DNA of 64,000 bases from Annona cherimola. Taxonomy: Eukaryota > Streptophyta > Magnoliopsida > Magnoliales > Annonaceae. Below, piece by piece: positions 36,358 through 48,545 of the stretch; position 1 is the first letter of the stretch, and each line of letters opens with the position of its first letter. The stretch is from NCBI GenBank assembly GCA_030490835.1, contig CM059975.1, positions 15,443,579 through 15,507,578 on the forward strand. The letters are read 5' to 3'. The notes beneath the pieces are model-generated. The model ran no database searches. It had not been told where the DNA came from and saw only the letters and a list, made by a program, of their open reading frames with translations. The position numbers and the translations under genes are program-made.

Positions 36358-37204
36358 TGCATTATAAATTTTAAAATTGCATACTTTCAATTGTTCAAAG
36401 TATTATTAGGATACTTATAAATAATTCTATTCATAATCCTATAAAGTATTGTCATATTATAAAGCATATGTGAATGAATTTAAACATTTTTCTTAAGTTA
36501 CCTAAAAATATTTTTAAGCAAAGGTAGCTTATAAATATTTATTATTTGGATAAACTTTAGTCTTTTACCTAAATAAATATCGATAAATACAATAGATGAA
36601 GTGTATTCATTAATTTTCAAATTGAGAAACATGAATGGGTTATTGAAACTACTTTAATGCAACTTGATTATATAGAAGTGGGACTTATAATTATAGTCAA
36701 AATATGAGTTATTTGGACTAAAAATTTAGCTACATAAAATGAAATATATTATAGTTATGAGAAAAAATTTTAAAAATAAAAGACTAATGTGATATAATTG
36801 AATTAATGAGTAGAAGTAAAGGCTATAAAGTGAAAATAATGAATAGAATGCAAAGATAATAATAAAAAATAGAATAATTAGATAATTAGTAAGTTAAATT
36901 ATATTAAAATGTGTGTATTAGAATTTTTTTTTTATCTTACCAAATAGATGTCTTGAACCTATCCAACTTAACTAAGCAGTTTTTGAAGTTTTAGAAATCG
37001 AATTTAAATACAACCCAAATTAAAATTGTGTTGGATTTGGGTCGATGGAACTCTAACCTAAAAACCTGAACCTGAAACCGAATTCTGATATATATTGGGA
37101 AGACTATGCATGACACACTTAGCTTTTATATATATATATAGTATTTTTTATTATATCATCCATGATAATTATTTTGAAAAGAGTAAAATATTTTAGAACT
37201 ACTC

Positions 37205-37207
<3 letters not shown>
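36358..37207. other. AT-rich intergenic sequence
   Basis: Continuation of the interspersed repeat family to about 36660, then unidentified AT-rich sequence up to the LINE tail. No open frame with motifs. Confidence 0.4.

Positions 37208-37246
<39 letters not shown>
37208..37246 (-). repeat. (CAT)13 microsatellite, tail of the LINE
   Basis: Thirteen CAT units on the plus strand, i.e. (ATG)n on the LINE's sense strand. It lies exactly at the 3' end of the LINE open-frame remnants. Simple-repeat tails instead of poly(A) are typical of RTE-clade LINEs. Confidence 0.85.
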
Positions 37247-39390
37247 AAGTCATTTCCCCACCTAGGTAGGGTCGGCTGCATGGATTCTATTACGCCATTC
37301 TTGGCGATTTAAGACTAAATTCTTTGTAATTTGTAATATTTTAAAATCTTGTTTAATTACTTCTATCCATATTTTTTTTAGGTCTTCCTCTCATTCTCCT
37401 ACCATATTTTACTTGGATAGACTCTGTTTTCCTAACCGGTGCTACTTCAGGCCTCCTTTTAACATGACCAAACCATTTTAATCTATTTTCTCTCATTTTA
37501 TCACAAATTGGTCTCACTTTTAAGTTTTCTCGAATTATTTCATTCCTAATTTTATCTTTTCTTGTTTTACCACTCATCCACCTTAACATTCTCATTTCCG
37601 CTACGCTCGTTTTTTGTATATGTTGTTCTTTAACTGCTCAACATTTTGCCCCATAAAGCATAGCGGGTCTAATCGCGGTCTTATAAAATTTTCCTTTTAA
37701 TTTGATTGGAACTCGATGGTCACATAAAATTTCTGATGCACTTTTCCATTTCTTTCAACCTGCTTGAATTCTATGTATTATATCTTTCTCAATTTTCCCG
37801 TTCTCTTGAACTATTGATCCTAAGTACCGAAAGTGATTAGTTCTTGTTACTATTTGATCTAAAATCTTAATTGGTTCATCATTCGGGTTCTCACTATTAT
37901 TAAAATTACATTTCATATATTCAATTTTAGTGCGACTGATTCTAAAACCATTAGATTCTAAAGCATCTACTCACTTATTCAATTTAAAATTTAGTCATTT
38001 TTTAGTTTCATCTATTAGAACAATGTCATCTGCAAATAACATACACCAAGGTACTTCTTCTTGGAGATGTCTAGTAATTTCATCTATTACTAAGGTAAAA
38101 AGGTAATGACTCAAGGCTAAGCCTTGATGAAGACTTATTTTAATTGGAAAGACATTAGTATCTCCACTAATGGTCCTCACATTCGTAACAGTCCCCTCAT
38201 ACATATCTTTAATAATATCAATGTATCTATTATTAATTCCTTTTTTCTCATCACTTGCCATATTAGCTTTTTTGGTACTTGATCATAAGCTTTCTCTAAA
38301 TCAATAAAAATTATGTATAAGTTCTTTTTCTTCTCCCTATACTTTTCAAATAGTTGTTTAAGTAAGAAAATAGCTTCAGTGGTTGATCTTCCTGGCATAA
38401 AACCAAATTGATTTTCTAATACATTAGTTTCTCGTCTTAGTCTATGTTCAATTACTCTTTCCCATAATTTCATAGTATGAATCATTAATTTTATTCCAAG
38501 ATAATTTGCACAATTTTGAATATCTCTCTTATTTTTATAGATTGAAACTAGAATATTTTTTCTCCATTCACTTGGCATTAACTTTGTTTTTATAATCTTA
38601 TTAAAAGAAATTTGTTAACCATGTTGCACCTACATCTCTCATGTACTTCCATGCCTCAATTGGTATATTATCTGGGCCTAAGGCTTTTCCTGTTTTCATT
38701 TTCCTTAGAGCTTCCTTTACTTCAAATATTCAAATTTTTGGGAAATAACTGATATTCTTATTTTCTTCTCTATTTAAACTAACATCTAATGTTAAATGTT
38801 CGTGTGGGGTATCATTTAGTAAACTATAAAAATAAGTTTTCCATCTTTCCTTAATATCATCATCTTTGACTAGAACTCTTTGGTCCTCACTTTTAATACA
38901 TCTAACATGTGTTAAATCTCTACCCGTATTTTCTCTTAATTTAGCCAATTTAAAAATATCCTTTTCACCTTGTCTAGTTCTTAATCTATCATATAAGTTC
39001 TTATAAGCTTTGTGTTTAACATTGCTAATAATCTTTTTAATAGCTTTTTTTGATAGTTTGTATTGTTGTAAGTTTGTATCATTTTTATTTTTCTACCATG
39101 TTTTAAAATTTTCTTATTTAGCATTTATAGCTTTTTGAGCATCTTCATTCCACCACTGAGTTTCTCTATGTGAGGATCTACGATTTTTATATATATCTAC
39201 AATACTTTGTCCTATTTCTTTTATGTTAATTACCATTTTATCCCATATTGATTCTACTTCATCTTCTTGTGTGTCCCATTTTCCTTCTTTTATCATTCTT
39301 TTACTAAAAAGTTCTATGTTGTTTCCCTTTAAATTCCACCATTTAATTTTTGGAATTATATTGCCTTTAATTTTTGTTAATTATTTGATG
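37208..39390 (-). pseudogene. 5'-truncated RTE-type LINE, decayed reverse transcriptase
   Basis: Minus-strand fragments spread over three frames read, in order, as one RTE-clade LINE ORF. Linker: RMIKEGKWDTQEDEVESIWD (39296 on). Then KLRENTGRDLTHVRCIKSED (38940 on). RT: MPSEWRKNILVSIYKNKRDI (38578 on), FGFMPGRSTTEAIFLLKQLF, IIFIDLEKAYDQVPKK, MYEGTVTNVRTISGDTNVFP, IGLHQG-like ISLHQGLALS, and FADDIVLIDE (catalytic FADD at 38025-38036). C-terminal: RMLRWMSGKTRKDKIRNE (37595 on). Frameshifts and stops (for example near 37630 and 37760) break it. The endonuclease domain that should lie upstream is absent, so the copy is 5'-truncated at about 39390. It is inactive. Confidence 0.85.
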
Positions 39391-39958
39391 CACATGTAAT
39401 TTGAAATTAACAATATAATCTTTATACTTTTAAATTTGAATATAAATTAATAAGATCTATTCAAATTTCAACCTAAATTCAGTCCGAACCCATTCTAAAC
39501 CTGACTTAGTAAAGTAGAGTTAAATAGTTATTTTAGAAATGAGATTAGATAAGGATTGGAGTTCATAAGTTGCATCTTAGGTTTGAACTTTGGATTGGCC
39601 TCAAACTCAACTCAAATGACTTAAGAGTTTTGGCCACTATAGTTTTTTTTTTTGCAAAGATATTAGTGGCGGTAATATATTGTCACTAAAATAATATAAT
39701 GCTTGTTACAAATTAATTTCTAATGGACAACAAAAGAATATTATCACTAAAAATTATAATTGTTAGCCACAAGTTAAACAATTATGTACTTTTTCTATGG
39801 AGCATCGCAATGTTAAACTTTACATATAGCTTAAACATTCAGCTTCACTAATTATTACCGTTAATGTGCTATAAATCCAACCACACCACAATTTTGTGAG
39901 TGATGCATACAGGATAAAATTACAACGCAGCCTCCTAAAAGTGGTGTTGGAAATATTA
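39391..39958. other. intergenic sequence, nothing recognised
   Basis: AT-rich. A segment at 39650-39790 has a short mirrored motif (AGTGGCGGTAATATATTGTCACTAA), which might be the edge of a decayed DNA transposon. No gene. Confidence 0.35.
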
Positions 39959-40488
39959 GGGTGTGTTTGACATTCCTAGAAACTTGTCAACTTAAATTTT
40001 TTTTTTTGATTGGTAATACATACACTGTGACATATGATATTATAAATTAGCTCTTTGACCACTCTCACATGCAGGAGAAATTTTTTTGTAAATACTCCAC
40101 CAAGGATATAATCCATATACAAACTCGTATTACAAGAGGAAATGAATTTTTGCGCCCCACAAAATGTCGGATCCACGACCTCACCATCATCAGCCATTGG
40201 TTGTGACTAACTAGGATATTACTCAGTTGACCAACTTATAAATTTTTAATTTAAAATTTTTTTTACTCATCACAAATATTTTTATTTTCTAATTATTTTT
40301 CACATTTTTTCTGTATAATCATTCTACTTTTTAATTATTTTTCACAGCTACTTGTATAATTAATTTATCTATCTCAAAATTTTATTTATTATTATTAATC
40401 CTATCATATTACATCACTTTTTTCGTTTTAAAAAATTTTATATAAAAAAATTTTGCATTCAAAAAATTTAAAAAATTTACCAAATACT
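39959..40488. mobile_element. Tourist-like MITE interrupted by a SINE
   Basis: Left end GGGTGTGTTTGACATTCC follows TTA. The family's interior resumes only at about 40240 (TTTTTACTCATCACAAATATT.., TCATTCTACTTTTTAATTATT, CTATCATATTACATCACTT). The right end near ACCAAATACTGATAAC is eroded. Removing 39997-40232 plus one duplication restores a normal ~290-bp copy. Confidence 0.65.
39997..40232 (-). mobile_element. tRNA-derived SINE (236 bp)
   Basis: On the minus strand it begins GTTGGTCAACTGAGTAATATCC (A-box-like at 40214-40232, only the core quoted: GGTCAACTGAGTAATATCC). It has GGTCGTGGATCC (B-box-like, 40169-40180) about 35 bases on, and ends ACCAATCAAAAAAAAAAA. The flanks carry AACTTA (39989-39994 and 40233-40238) as a target duplication. 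The 3' end is shared with the SINE at 51625-51880. Confidence 0.7.
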
Positions 40489-42849
40489 GATAACTCCCTC
40501 AGCTTTCGGATAAGGGCCTTCGGGCGGCCGCGCGACAGCTCACCAACCCTTTCGCTGTCTGGTCATCGGCCATCGGCCGCACGACAGCACACCGACGTTT
40601 AACATTTCTGACCATGGGGCATGTGACGAACGCGCGGAATGATTAATTTGGGAGCTTACTGTTGCTTCCTACGTATGCATTTGGTAAGGAATTAGAGGGG
40701 AAAGAGGGAACACATTTAACTACTGCTTTTACCCAATATCATATTTATTTACACGTCACTTTTATCATGTCACATTTCTCTTACAATTTTCAACATTTTT
40801 AATACTTTGTGCTTCTTTTTTTTTTTAAAAAAAAAATTATTTTCATCTCACCTTGCCAAAGGCACCCTACGTCTACCTCAATCATCATTTTTTCTTCTCA
40901 AAATATAGCGGTAGTTGTTTTGTGATTTCTGCTTTGTTTGATAAATGACGTACGTAGAAAATACACTTCCACACTTCTCCTCGACACATTTCTCAAATTT
41001 AATTTGACATGTCTGGCTATCTTAATTTTTTCATTTTCATTTTTATATTTTAATTATTTTTATATAATTATCTTATTTATTTTCACTTTAATTCAGTTGC
41101 ATCACATCACTTTCATCATGTTTAAAAATATTACTTTTTTTTTAAAAAATATTACTTAGCTAACGAGGACATACAAGGACGCCTTTGAAAAACGAGAGTC
41201 CCATTATTGATCCTACCTGCTGTCTAATTTCTGAATTTTAAATCCTAATTTACAAAAGAAATAATAATTCAACGCATAAAATTGAAACATATATAGGATT
41301 ATATTTCAAAATATGCAGTGACTGATATTATAATTACCATAGAATCAAAAGTTATTTTGAATTATAATCTATACACACATGGGAAATGATACAGTAAATT
41401 AAGCCAACTGGGATGCACATAGGTGCATAACCCCACCTATATATTAAAATGAAAATATAAGTGATCATAATATTGTTTAATATCATTTTATCCAAAATCA
41501 TTTCAATCATAATTTTAGGTGGAGTGTAACTGCTTAAAATTATCTATAATTGCTTCTAAGTAATAGAAATTTGTAGATCTATTTACATAACATTAAAAAT
41601 GTCCTAATACTTTATAAAATTAAGCATCCACATAAAATGATGTCTTAATTTGTCACAATACCTGCTCGTAATCCATGTTCAAATTACTCTAAAATAAGAA
41701 CCTTATAATTCTACTTTCATGAAACCATATAATTTTATTTATTTTTCTCACTTTGACGATGGACGTAAAATTCATACTATCAATTGTATGTAGCATTAAT
41801 TTTTATTGTTATAAAATTTCATTACTTGTCTAATATTATTGCGTATAAGCTTGTCTAGAAATGTATAAAATTAATATAATAAATGTGTTACCAATCAAAA
41901 TATATGTATAACAAATGTGTTTAATCGTTAATTTTAAAAATTATATTTTCAACATCTAGATTGTCTAAAATATCATTTCTAGATAGATTGGTGATTTTAT
42001 AAAATATTTTTACATTCTAATACATCATATGAATAACTCAAGAGCATTTTTTTGTAATTTAGACAAGAATATATACATGGTTAGATAAATGCGGTTTGTA
42101 CATTTTGATGTGGGTGAAACTTGGTATTCTTTCTAAGCAAATAATACAAAATAAATAAAGTAAATTTCACATTAATCATAAAAAAGAGAATAAAACATGT
42201 GGGATTAGTGAAAACCACTTTTATGCATGAAGACTCTAGTCTCATTATATTATTATTGTTGTCGTTCATGCTGAGATGCGAACTACAAATTGTATTATTA
42301 TATTGTTGTTGTTGATGTTGGGCTGCGAACTACAAGTTGTATTTGTCCATTAAAACTTCTCGTGCTGGGTGGGATTCCTTTCGTATGCATGATTGGGAGT
42401 AAATTTATCTGCGTCCTTTTCAATTTAGAGTTTTTATTAATGGATGGAAGATTTTTCAAGAATGAGTAAAGTTTGCCCAATTGCTGACGAGTTGCTTGCA
42501 TAAGCTGGGGCATATGAACCACGTATATATCATCACTTCATCAGACCGGAGATTCACAACCGATTGGGATTGTCAGGTACAGGATTATGGCGGAGAGGAT
42601 CGTAGAGAGGACTGGCTGTTTCACACTGGCTCGTGAAGCATTTGTTAAAAACATGTTAAATGATAGTCATTTTTAATATCCAAACTATTAGTTTTTTTTA
42701 ATTAAAAGATAATCCTATAGTATAAAATTTAATTATTTTTATTATTTAATGAAAAATATTTTAATTAAATTGATAGTAGTTACATGAATATTATACTTGC
42801 CTAATTTTTTTGCTAGATTGTATAGAACATAACATACGGATTTGATTTA
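40489..42849. other. intergenic sequence with MITE remnants
   Basis: A GC-rich patch (40500-40650) includes GGCCATCGGCC-like dyads and two GCGCGACAGC/GCACGACAGC repeats but no gene. About 40680-40870 looks like another Tourist remnant (GCATTTGGTAAGGAATTAG to TGCCAAAGGCACCC). The segment from 41760 to 42230 belongs to the interspersed family of 31579-34369. No coding region is supported. Confidence 0.4.
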
Positions 42850-43126
42850 GGGTACATTTGGAAAGTGATAAATTTTTTTATGTAAAAGTTTTTGAATTGA
42901 TAGAAAATAATGTGATAGACAAGGGTAAAGATCGGGAGTAAAGAGAGTAAAGTTAAAATAGATAGATTAGTTATATGAATAGTTGTATAGAAATAATTAA
43001 AAAGTAAAGTTATTTTATAGGAAGATGTAAACAAAATAATTTAAAAATAAAATAATTGTAGAACTTGAAATGTTTTAGAATGAACAGTTTTGATTGGAAT
43101 TTTTTTTTTATTTGCCAAACACTCCG
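42850..43126. mobile_element. Tourist-like MITE (277 bp) with TTA duplication
   Basis: Ends GGGTACATTTGGAAAG and TTTGCCAAACACTCCG are inverted, with TTA on both sides (42847-42849 and 43127-43129). The interior matches the other copies (GATAGATTAGTTATATGAATAG, GTATAGAAATAATTAAAAAG). Confidence 0.8.
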
Positions 43127-44169
43127 TTAATAAGTAATTGATATAAACTAGTGCATATACATTTACAAATTTACAGTTTTATTTTTAGAGACCAATTCTA
43201 ACCGACTTTATACATATTCGACACATTTAAATTTTCATATCGTAATTTTAATATGAAAAATATAACCAATACACAATTTAGATCTTCTATTACAATTAAT
43301 AAAAATCAGTTGTAAAAATGCTCCATCTATGAGAAAGAGCACAATGCTATTTGTAATTCAGGTTTTTTTCTTATTTCTTTTTTATTCAAGGTTCTTCGTC
43401 ATTCTAAAAGAGAACAAATTATATATATATATATTTATTTATATTTATATATGTATTTTCAAATTTTATTCTTAACTTTACTTATACTCATGAACTTTCA
43501 AAAATTCTAAATATATTCACGTATTTTATTTAAAATTTTACTTATGCTCACATTATTAAAAATCTATTAAATGAGGCGTTAGTCCTCTGTAAAATGATAA
43601 ATATATTTAAAATTTAATGTAATTCGATGTTAGTTTATTTGAAGTTAAAGATTCATATTCAAATAATGTATTATTTTATAGTTGTAAAATTACTAAATAT
43701 CTATTAGAAAATGAATTTTTAACTATAAAATCATAATTATTTATGAATATATTCTTCATTTTATAGAAGACTAATGACATCTTTCTCGGATCTCTAATAG
43801 TATAGGTATGAGTAAAATTATAGGTAAAATGCATAAGTATATTGAGAATTTTTAAAACTGAGTGAATATAAGTGAATTTATGGGTAAATTTTGGAGGTGT
43901 GCATGCCATTTACCCTTTTAAAGACGATTTATATGAAGAAGGAAGCGGCTGCCATGGAAGTCTTCGTCGCTGATGTGGGTCGGAACTGCCAGATCTGCTA
44001 TGGCTATTTTTGCTGGATTCCACTGGACTCATCGGGTTTTAGGGATGAATTTTTCTGTTAGATGCAGATCTATAGTTTTAATAGAGTTTTGTTGGATCTA
44101 TGTGGGATCGTGTCCTATCGCCACTCAGCCGTGAGAGATTGGGCGGTGGCTGGTTTAATGGGTTTTTAT
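43127..44169. other. intergenic, includes a ~450-bp foldback related to one in the TauE intron
   Basis: From about 43463 to 43910, arms such as CTTTACTTATACTCATGAAC are mirrored by GTGAATATAAGTGAATTTATG, and the interior (AACTATAAAATCATAATTA) matches 61305-61780. A GC-richer patch at 43930-44160 has no supported gene. Confidence 0.45.
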
Positions 44170-44874
44170 TAGGGGTGGGAATCGGGGTGGGTCGGGACCC
44201 TACTTTTCAAAAATCTTGTTTGACCCTTATTTTTATACTGGGTCGGGACAAAGTCGGTTTGACCCTTACTTTTTCTACTAGGTATCGGGACAAAATTCGG
44301 GTTGGTATTGGACCAGTTTCGGAATAGCGGGTCGGGTTAAAAATACGGGTCAAATAAGATAATTTTAGAATTTATATACCTATCAAACATAAGTATACAT
44401 CTATACTAAATTTAAATATTATATATTTCAATATTTCACTAATTATTAAAAAACACATAATTAAGAAAACAAAACATTTGAAAATATAGTATACATTTAT
44501 TAAAATAGGTTAATATACAATTACACATAAGGGTTATATATGTTCAAATTTTTTTATTGATTTTTATATTGTTTTTTGAATAAATTGATTCTTCTATTGT
44601 TGATAGAGTTGATTATAAAAAGTGAGAAATTTGAAAGAAAATAATAATAATATTTAAATATAGGCTTATAATTTATAATAAATTTATATATGCGGGGCTG
44701 GTCAAACTCTTCAGGTCAGGACATGGTCGACCTGCCCCGACCCTATTTTTGAATTCGGGTCAAAATTTCTGACTCATCCCTATACTGGGTCAAAAATATA
44801 TTGGTTTTACTCAACCAAAAACGAATCGGGTCAAAGCCGGGTCACGGGTCGACCCGCCCTAATTCCCACTCCTA
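44170..44874. mobile_element. hAT-type MITE rich in GGGTCGGG motifs (705 bp)
   Basis: Ends TAGGGGTGGGAATCGGGG and CTAATTCCCACTCCTA are inverted. A perfect 8-bp duplication GTTTTTAT lies at 44162-44169 and 44875-44882. GC-rich arms (GGGTCGGGAC, CGACCCGCCC) surround an AT-rich core that is nearly identical in long stretches to 56859-57591. Non-coding. Confidence 0.92.
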
Positions 44875-44882
44875 GTTTTTAT

Positions 44883-46424
44883 CTTCTTCTTCTTTGCCAG
44901 TGGGCATTGATTTTCTGGCGGATTAACGATCTCATGTGGCTTCCCATCAAGACATCGGATTGATGAATTAGATCTTTGAACGATAGCTGACAGAGATCAG
45001 ATTTGCGTTGGATCGAGTTGCCATGGCTGCTTTCTTTTTTTTTTCAGAAAAAAAAAAGAAATTTTATGAAGCCATGAGCCCATGACAGCCTCGTTGAGGT
45101 GGGGGAGATGGGTGATGGAGCACCGTATCTTGTGATCCGGCAGTATATTCTGTGTTATGCACATTCAGTACTTATCAATGTGAAGTAAAATATTAAAGTC
45201 TTACGTAATTTTATCCAAATTATTATGATAAATTAACAAATGAAGAATAGTTATTCTTTAGCCGATTTATTTCCATTGCAACACTAATATTTATAATATG
45301 TGCACTTGAATTAAATAATAATTAATCATGAATGCCACATATGTTGAGAAACATATTTTTAAGCAAATTTTATAAGATAATCAAGCAAATATCCTGATAT
45401 TAATATTTTTCCTAATTTTTTAAATATTAAAATTTTACTTTTGAAATATAAAATGTAATCACCGTATAACTATAAACTATAAATTATTCATCAGAAAATG
45501 TATAACTATAAATTAATGTGTACACTATACATAGTTAATATATAATAATTATTATATAAATTAGGGGAATAATCCAATAAGGTCAGTCTTGTTATAAATT
45601 TTAATAAAGTTTATATGCGAAAATCTTAGATAGGTGAATTTTAAAGCTACTTGTCTTGATAAATATCCTTGTGTGAATGGGGAGGTGCTGATGTACACCA
45701 TTACAACAAAATGCAGCAATTGCAACAAAAATAATTTCAATGCGAATAGGGTGTACAATTGCAACGAAACAAAGCTTCATTCCTATTGGAGGTACTTTAT
45801 TAAATTGCAATTAAACACTTCTTATTGCAAAAAGTGGTGGCTATAATGTACAATTGAAATGAAAATTTACAACAAATAGATTTTCTTTGCAATTGATGAA
45901 GCACATTTACGACCAAATGAGAGTTCGTTCCTATTTGATGAATAAATTGCAACAAAATCTATCTCATTGCGAAATGTAGTTTCTATTACATATTACAAAT
46001 AACAAATAAGGAATAAAAACATAGATGGAAAATACTTTTTAGCATTAGAGTATTTTTAAATAGTGAAGTTGAAATTTTTAACATTCGAAAATACATATTA
46101 TGTGCATAAGTATAAGGAATAATGCCTTAAAAAATTAAAGCAAAAATAAAATTCATGTTCTCCCAGCGCCCAACTTATTAAAGGTTGATGAGATTTTTGC
46201 AAGTATGTATACAACATTTGACTAATATTGGATTTGTGTCCCTAAGTTTGTGGACGTCACAAATATGTCCACAAAGTTTATATAAAATTATAAGTGTGCC
46301 TATTTCATTAGGACACTGTTAAAAATGAGTTATTTTTAGAGCTTAGTTATACATACCATAATTTATTTTAAGGTGAAATACAATATTATTTTATTGAGAA
46401 GTGTTCCTGTTAGTTTGGACTAAG
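44883..46424. other. intergenic; reiterated TTGCAA motifs at 45690-46000
   Basis: Between 45690 and 46000 the sequence repeats ATTGCAACAAAA-like motifs on both strands (for example CAATTGCAACAAAAATA, TTTGCAATTGATGAAG, AAATTGCAACAAAATC). This subterminal-motif pattern is seen in some CACTA-type elements, but no CACTA terminus or transposase was found. The remainder is unidentified. Confidence 0.35.
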
Positions 46425-47035
46425 CAAATAGTTGCTTAACCCACCTAAAAAATTATTTAAAACACTTTTTTTTTAAAAAAAAATTCATACACTTTTTTAT
46501 CTTAGTGTATTTAATATGTAAACCAAGTTTTACCATTTTTGTATATGTATATATTTTTTTAAAATTTTAAACATTTGCGTGTTTATATGTATTTAAAATA
46601 CTCCTATATTTAAAATTTTCAAAAAAATATACATATCCAAAAGTGGTAAAACTTAGTTTATATGTTTAATACACTTAGGGTATGTTTGGTTGGAGGTAAA
46701 ACTTTTGATAAAAAGTTTTGGGAGTAGAAGTTGTCAAATTGATAGAAAACGATGTGATATAATAGAGGTGATAATGAAGAGTAAAGAGAATAAAGTTAAA
46801 ATAGATAGGTTAGTTGTATGGGTAGTTGTGTAGGAATGATTGAAAAATAGGGTAGTTTGTATAGAAAAATGTGAAAAAATAATTAAAAAATAGAGTAGTT
46901 ATGGAGAGTGAAAAGTTTTAGTTGACATATTTTAGCCTCAAACAAACACACCCTTAGATAAACAAGTATACGGAGAAAAAATGTGTTGTAAATAGGTTTT
47001 TTGAGATAGACTAAGCGAGACATTTGTTTAGCTCG
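46425..47035. mobile_element. Mutator-type foldback interrupted by a Tourist MITE
   Basis: Outer arms: GCAAATAGTTGCTTAACCC at the left and its diverged mirror GACTAAGCGAGACATTTGTT at the right. Inner arms around TAAACCAAGTTTTACCATTT (46519) are mirrored by GGTAAAACTTAGTTTATATG (46645). The right arm is split at 46678 by the Tourist element; removing it restores 'TTTAATACACTTAGATAAACAAG', as in related foldbacks (about 49450). Confidence 0.6.
46678..46953. mobile_element. Tourist-like MITE (276 bp), nested, TTA duplication
   Basis: Ends GGGTATGTTTGGTTGG and CTCAAACAAACACACCC are inverted. TTA lies on each side (46675-46677 and 46954-46956). Insertion into a known foldback family makes the ends certain. 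Confidence 0.85.
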
Positions 47036-47818
47036 AGTTAACATGATCATTCATCTATTTTATTTTATTTTTTTACTTTTATTTGATTTTTCCTTATAAA
47101 CATGTTTTTCAAGTGTTTTCAATTTATATACCAAGTTTTGCAATTTTAGAACACTTTTATATATTTTTATTTTTAAAAAGTCTTCAATTTTACAGGTATT
47201 TAAGTCGTCTTTGCCCTTAAAAAACTTAATTTGTAAAAATAAAAATAAAAATATAAAATGTTGTAAAATGGTATATAAATTGAATACACATATGAAAATA
47301 TAATTTATGACAAAAATAAAAATATAACTAATTGTAAAAATAAATGAATATTGTATTTTAGCGTAAAATGCAACATGTTGTATATAATTAGGCTTTGTTA
47401 TCTTCATATGATATAATTTTACAACTTCCTTATCACGGTAGTTGGGTTGTGTTTGGACCACAATTTTTTTCTTACAAAAAATGGGCTCTCTTTTTCCTCC
47501 TAATCCTTTTATAGATTTGTTATTTTAAAATTTATCTTTCTACGAATTCAATTCAAATCATTAGCATGATAGAATGTGTCACTGAACTTCTCAAATAATT
47601 TTTTATATTAAAATTATCTAAGTTTTTGGAATGTAACAACTAATAAAAAAACTATATGCCTCCAATTAAAAGAGAGGCACATGAATCTAAAGATTAAAAT
47701 TTTTTATTTAGATTTTAAAAAAATGTTATCTAAAATTTAGCAATAAAAAACATGAATTAAATTACCTTAAATAGTCCTTATAAGCATGTTAGAATATTAA
47801 ATAAAAATTAGCATCTAA
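47036..47818. other. intergenic sequence with a weak foldback
   Basis: About 47080-47350 has diverged mirrored arms (CAATTTATATACCAAGTTTTG and AAAATGGTATATAAATTGAAT) like the Mutator-type foldbacks. The 133-codon minus-strand frame across it (47060-47461) follows from the foldback and is not a supported gene. Confidence 0.4.
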
Positions 47819-48545
47819 GAAATGAAAGTTAGCTTTGGTTAGCTTTTGTAATTTTTTTTAGTTTTGTTAAGTATTTTAACTAAGCCTGAAATACATTTTT
47901 CAGATTCAAATGATCTTGAATGAACTTAAGAAGCATATTAATGATGTTAAATAATAATTAACATAGAACAACAGAAAGTTAGCTTTGATTAGCTTTAGTT
48001 AACATGAGTTAGTTTTGGTTAGTTTCGCTTAACTTTCGGTGGCTTTAGTTAACTTCGATTAACTTTATTAAACATTTTAACTAAGATTTAAATTATAATT
48101 ATAATTTTTAGATTCAAACAATCTTAAGGGTGTGATTGTTTACATTGAAAAATTTTCAATATAAAACTTTTTATTCTTCATAACTATCCTATTTTTAAAT
48201 TATTTTTCACACTTTTTATATAACTACCTTACTTTTAAGTCATTTTACATAAATATTCATACGACTAACCTATTTATTTTAACTTTATTTTTTTATTTCT
48301 TATCATTACTCTTATCATATCATTTTTTTTATCTCATAAATTTGTACGCAAAAAACCTTTCATTTAAAAGTTTTATTACTTTTCAAATGCACTCTAAATA
48401 TACCTAAGAAACATATTAATTGTGGTAAATAACAATTAGCATTAAAAAAGAAAAGTTGATTTTGATCACCTTCGGTTAACTTTTGTTAGCTTTAATTATC
48501 ATTGATTAATATCTGTTAGTTTCGGTTAGCTTTAGTTAACTTTAG
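47819..48545. repeat. reiterated TTAGCTTTRGTTAAC-like motif, split by a Tourist MITE
   Basis: Three clusters (about 47820-47860, 47985-48070 and 48460-48545) contain many variants of GTTAGCTTTGGTTAGC / AGTTAACTTCGATTAAC. Between them are repeated framing phrases such as AAGAAGCATATTAATG..GTTAAATAATAATTA and TTTTTCAGATTCAAATGATCTT. So a longer unit (about 160 bp) is itself repeated at 47750-47900, 47920-48060 and 48400-48545. Confidence 0.55.
48128..48394. mobile_element. Tourist-like MITE (267 bp) with TAA duplication
   Basis: Ends GGGTGTGATTGTTTAC and TTTTCAAATGCACTC are inverted, with TAA at 48125-48127 and 48395-48397. It is inserted within the reiterated TTAGCTTT region and interrupts one repeat unit. 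Confidence 0.78.

Noticed and set aside
37200..37260. CAT repeats as a possible CRISPR-like or regulatory array
   Set aside because: Simple trinucleotide tail of an RTE LINE with no spacers. No CRISPR array exists in this plant sequence.
45690..46000. CACTA transposon end based on repeated TTGCAA motifs
   Set aside because: No CACTA terminus, no 3-bp target duplication and no transposase found; kept only as a motif note.
47060..47461. 133-codon minus-strand frame rich in Phe, Ile and Tyr
   Set aside because: AT-rich foldback sequence read as protein; no motif and no codon bias.
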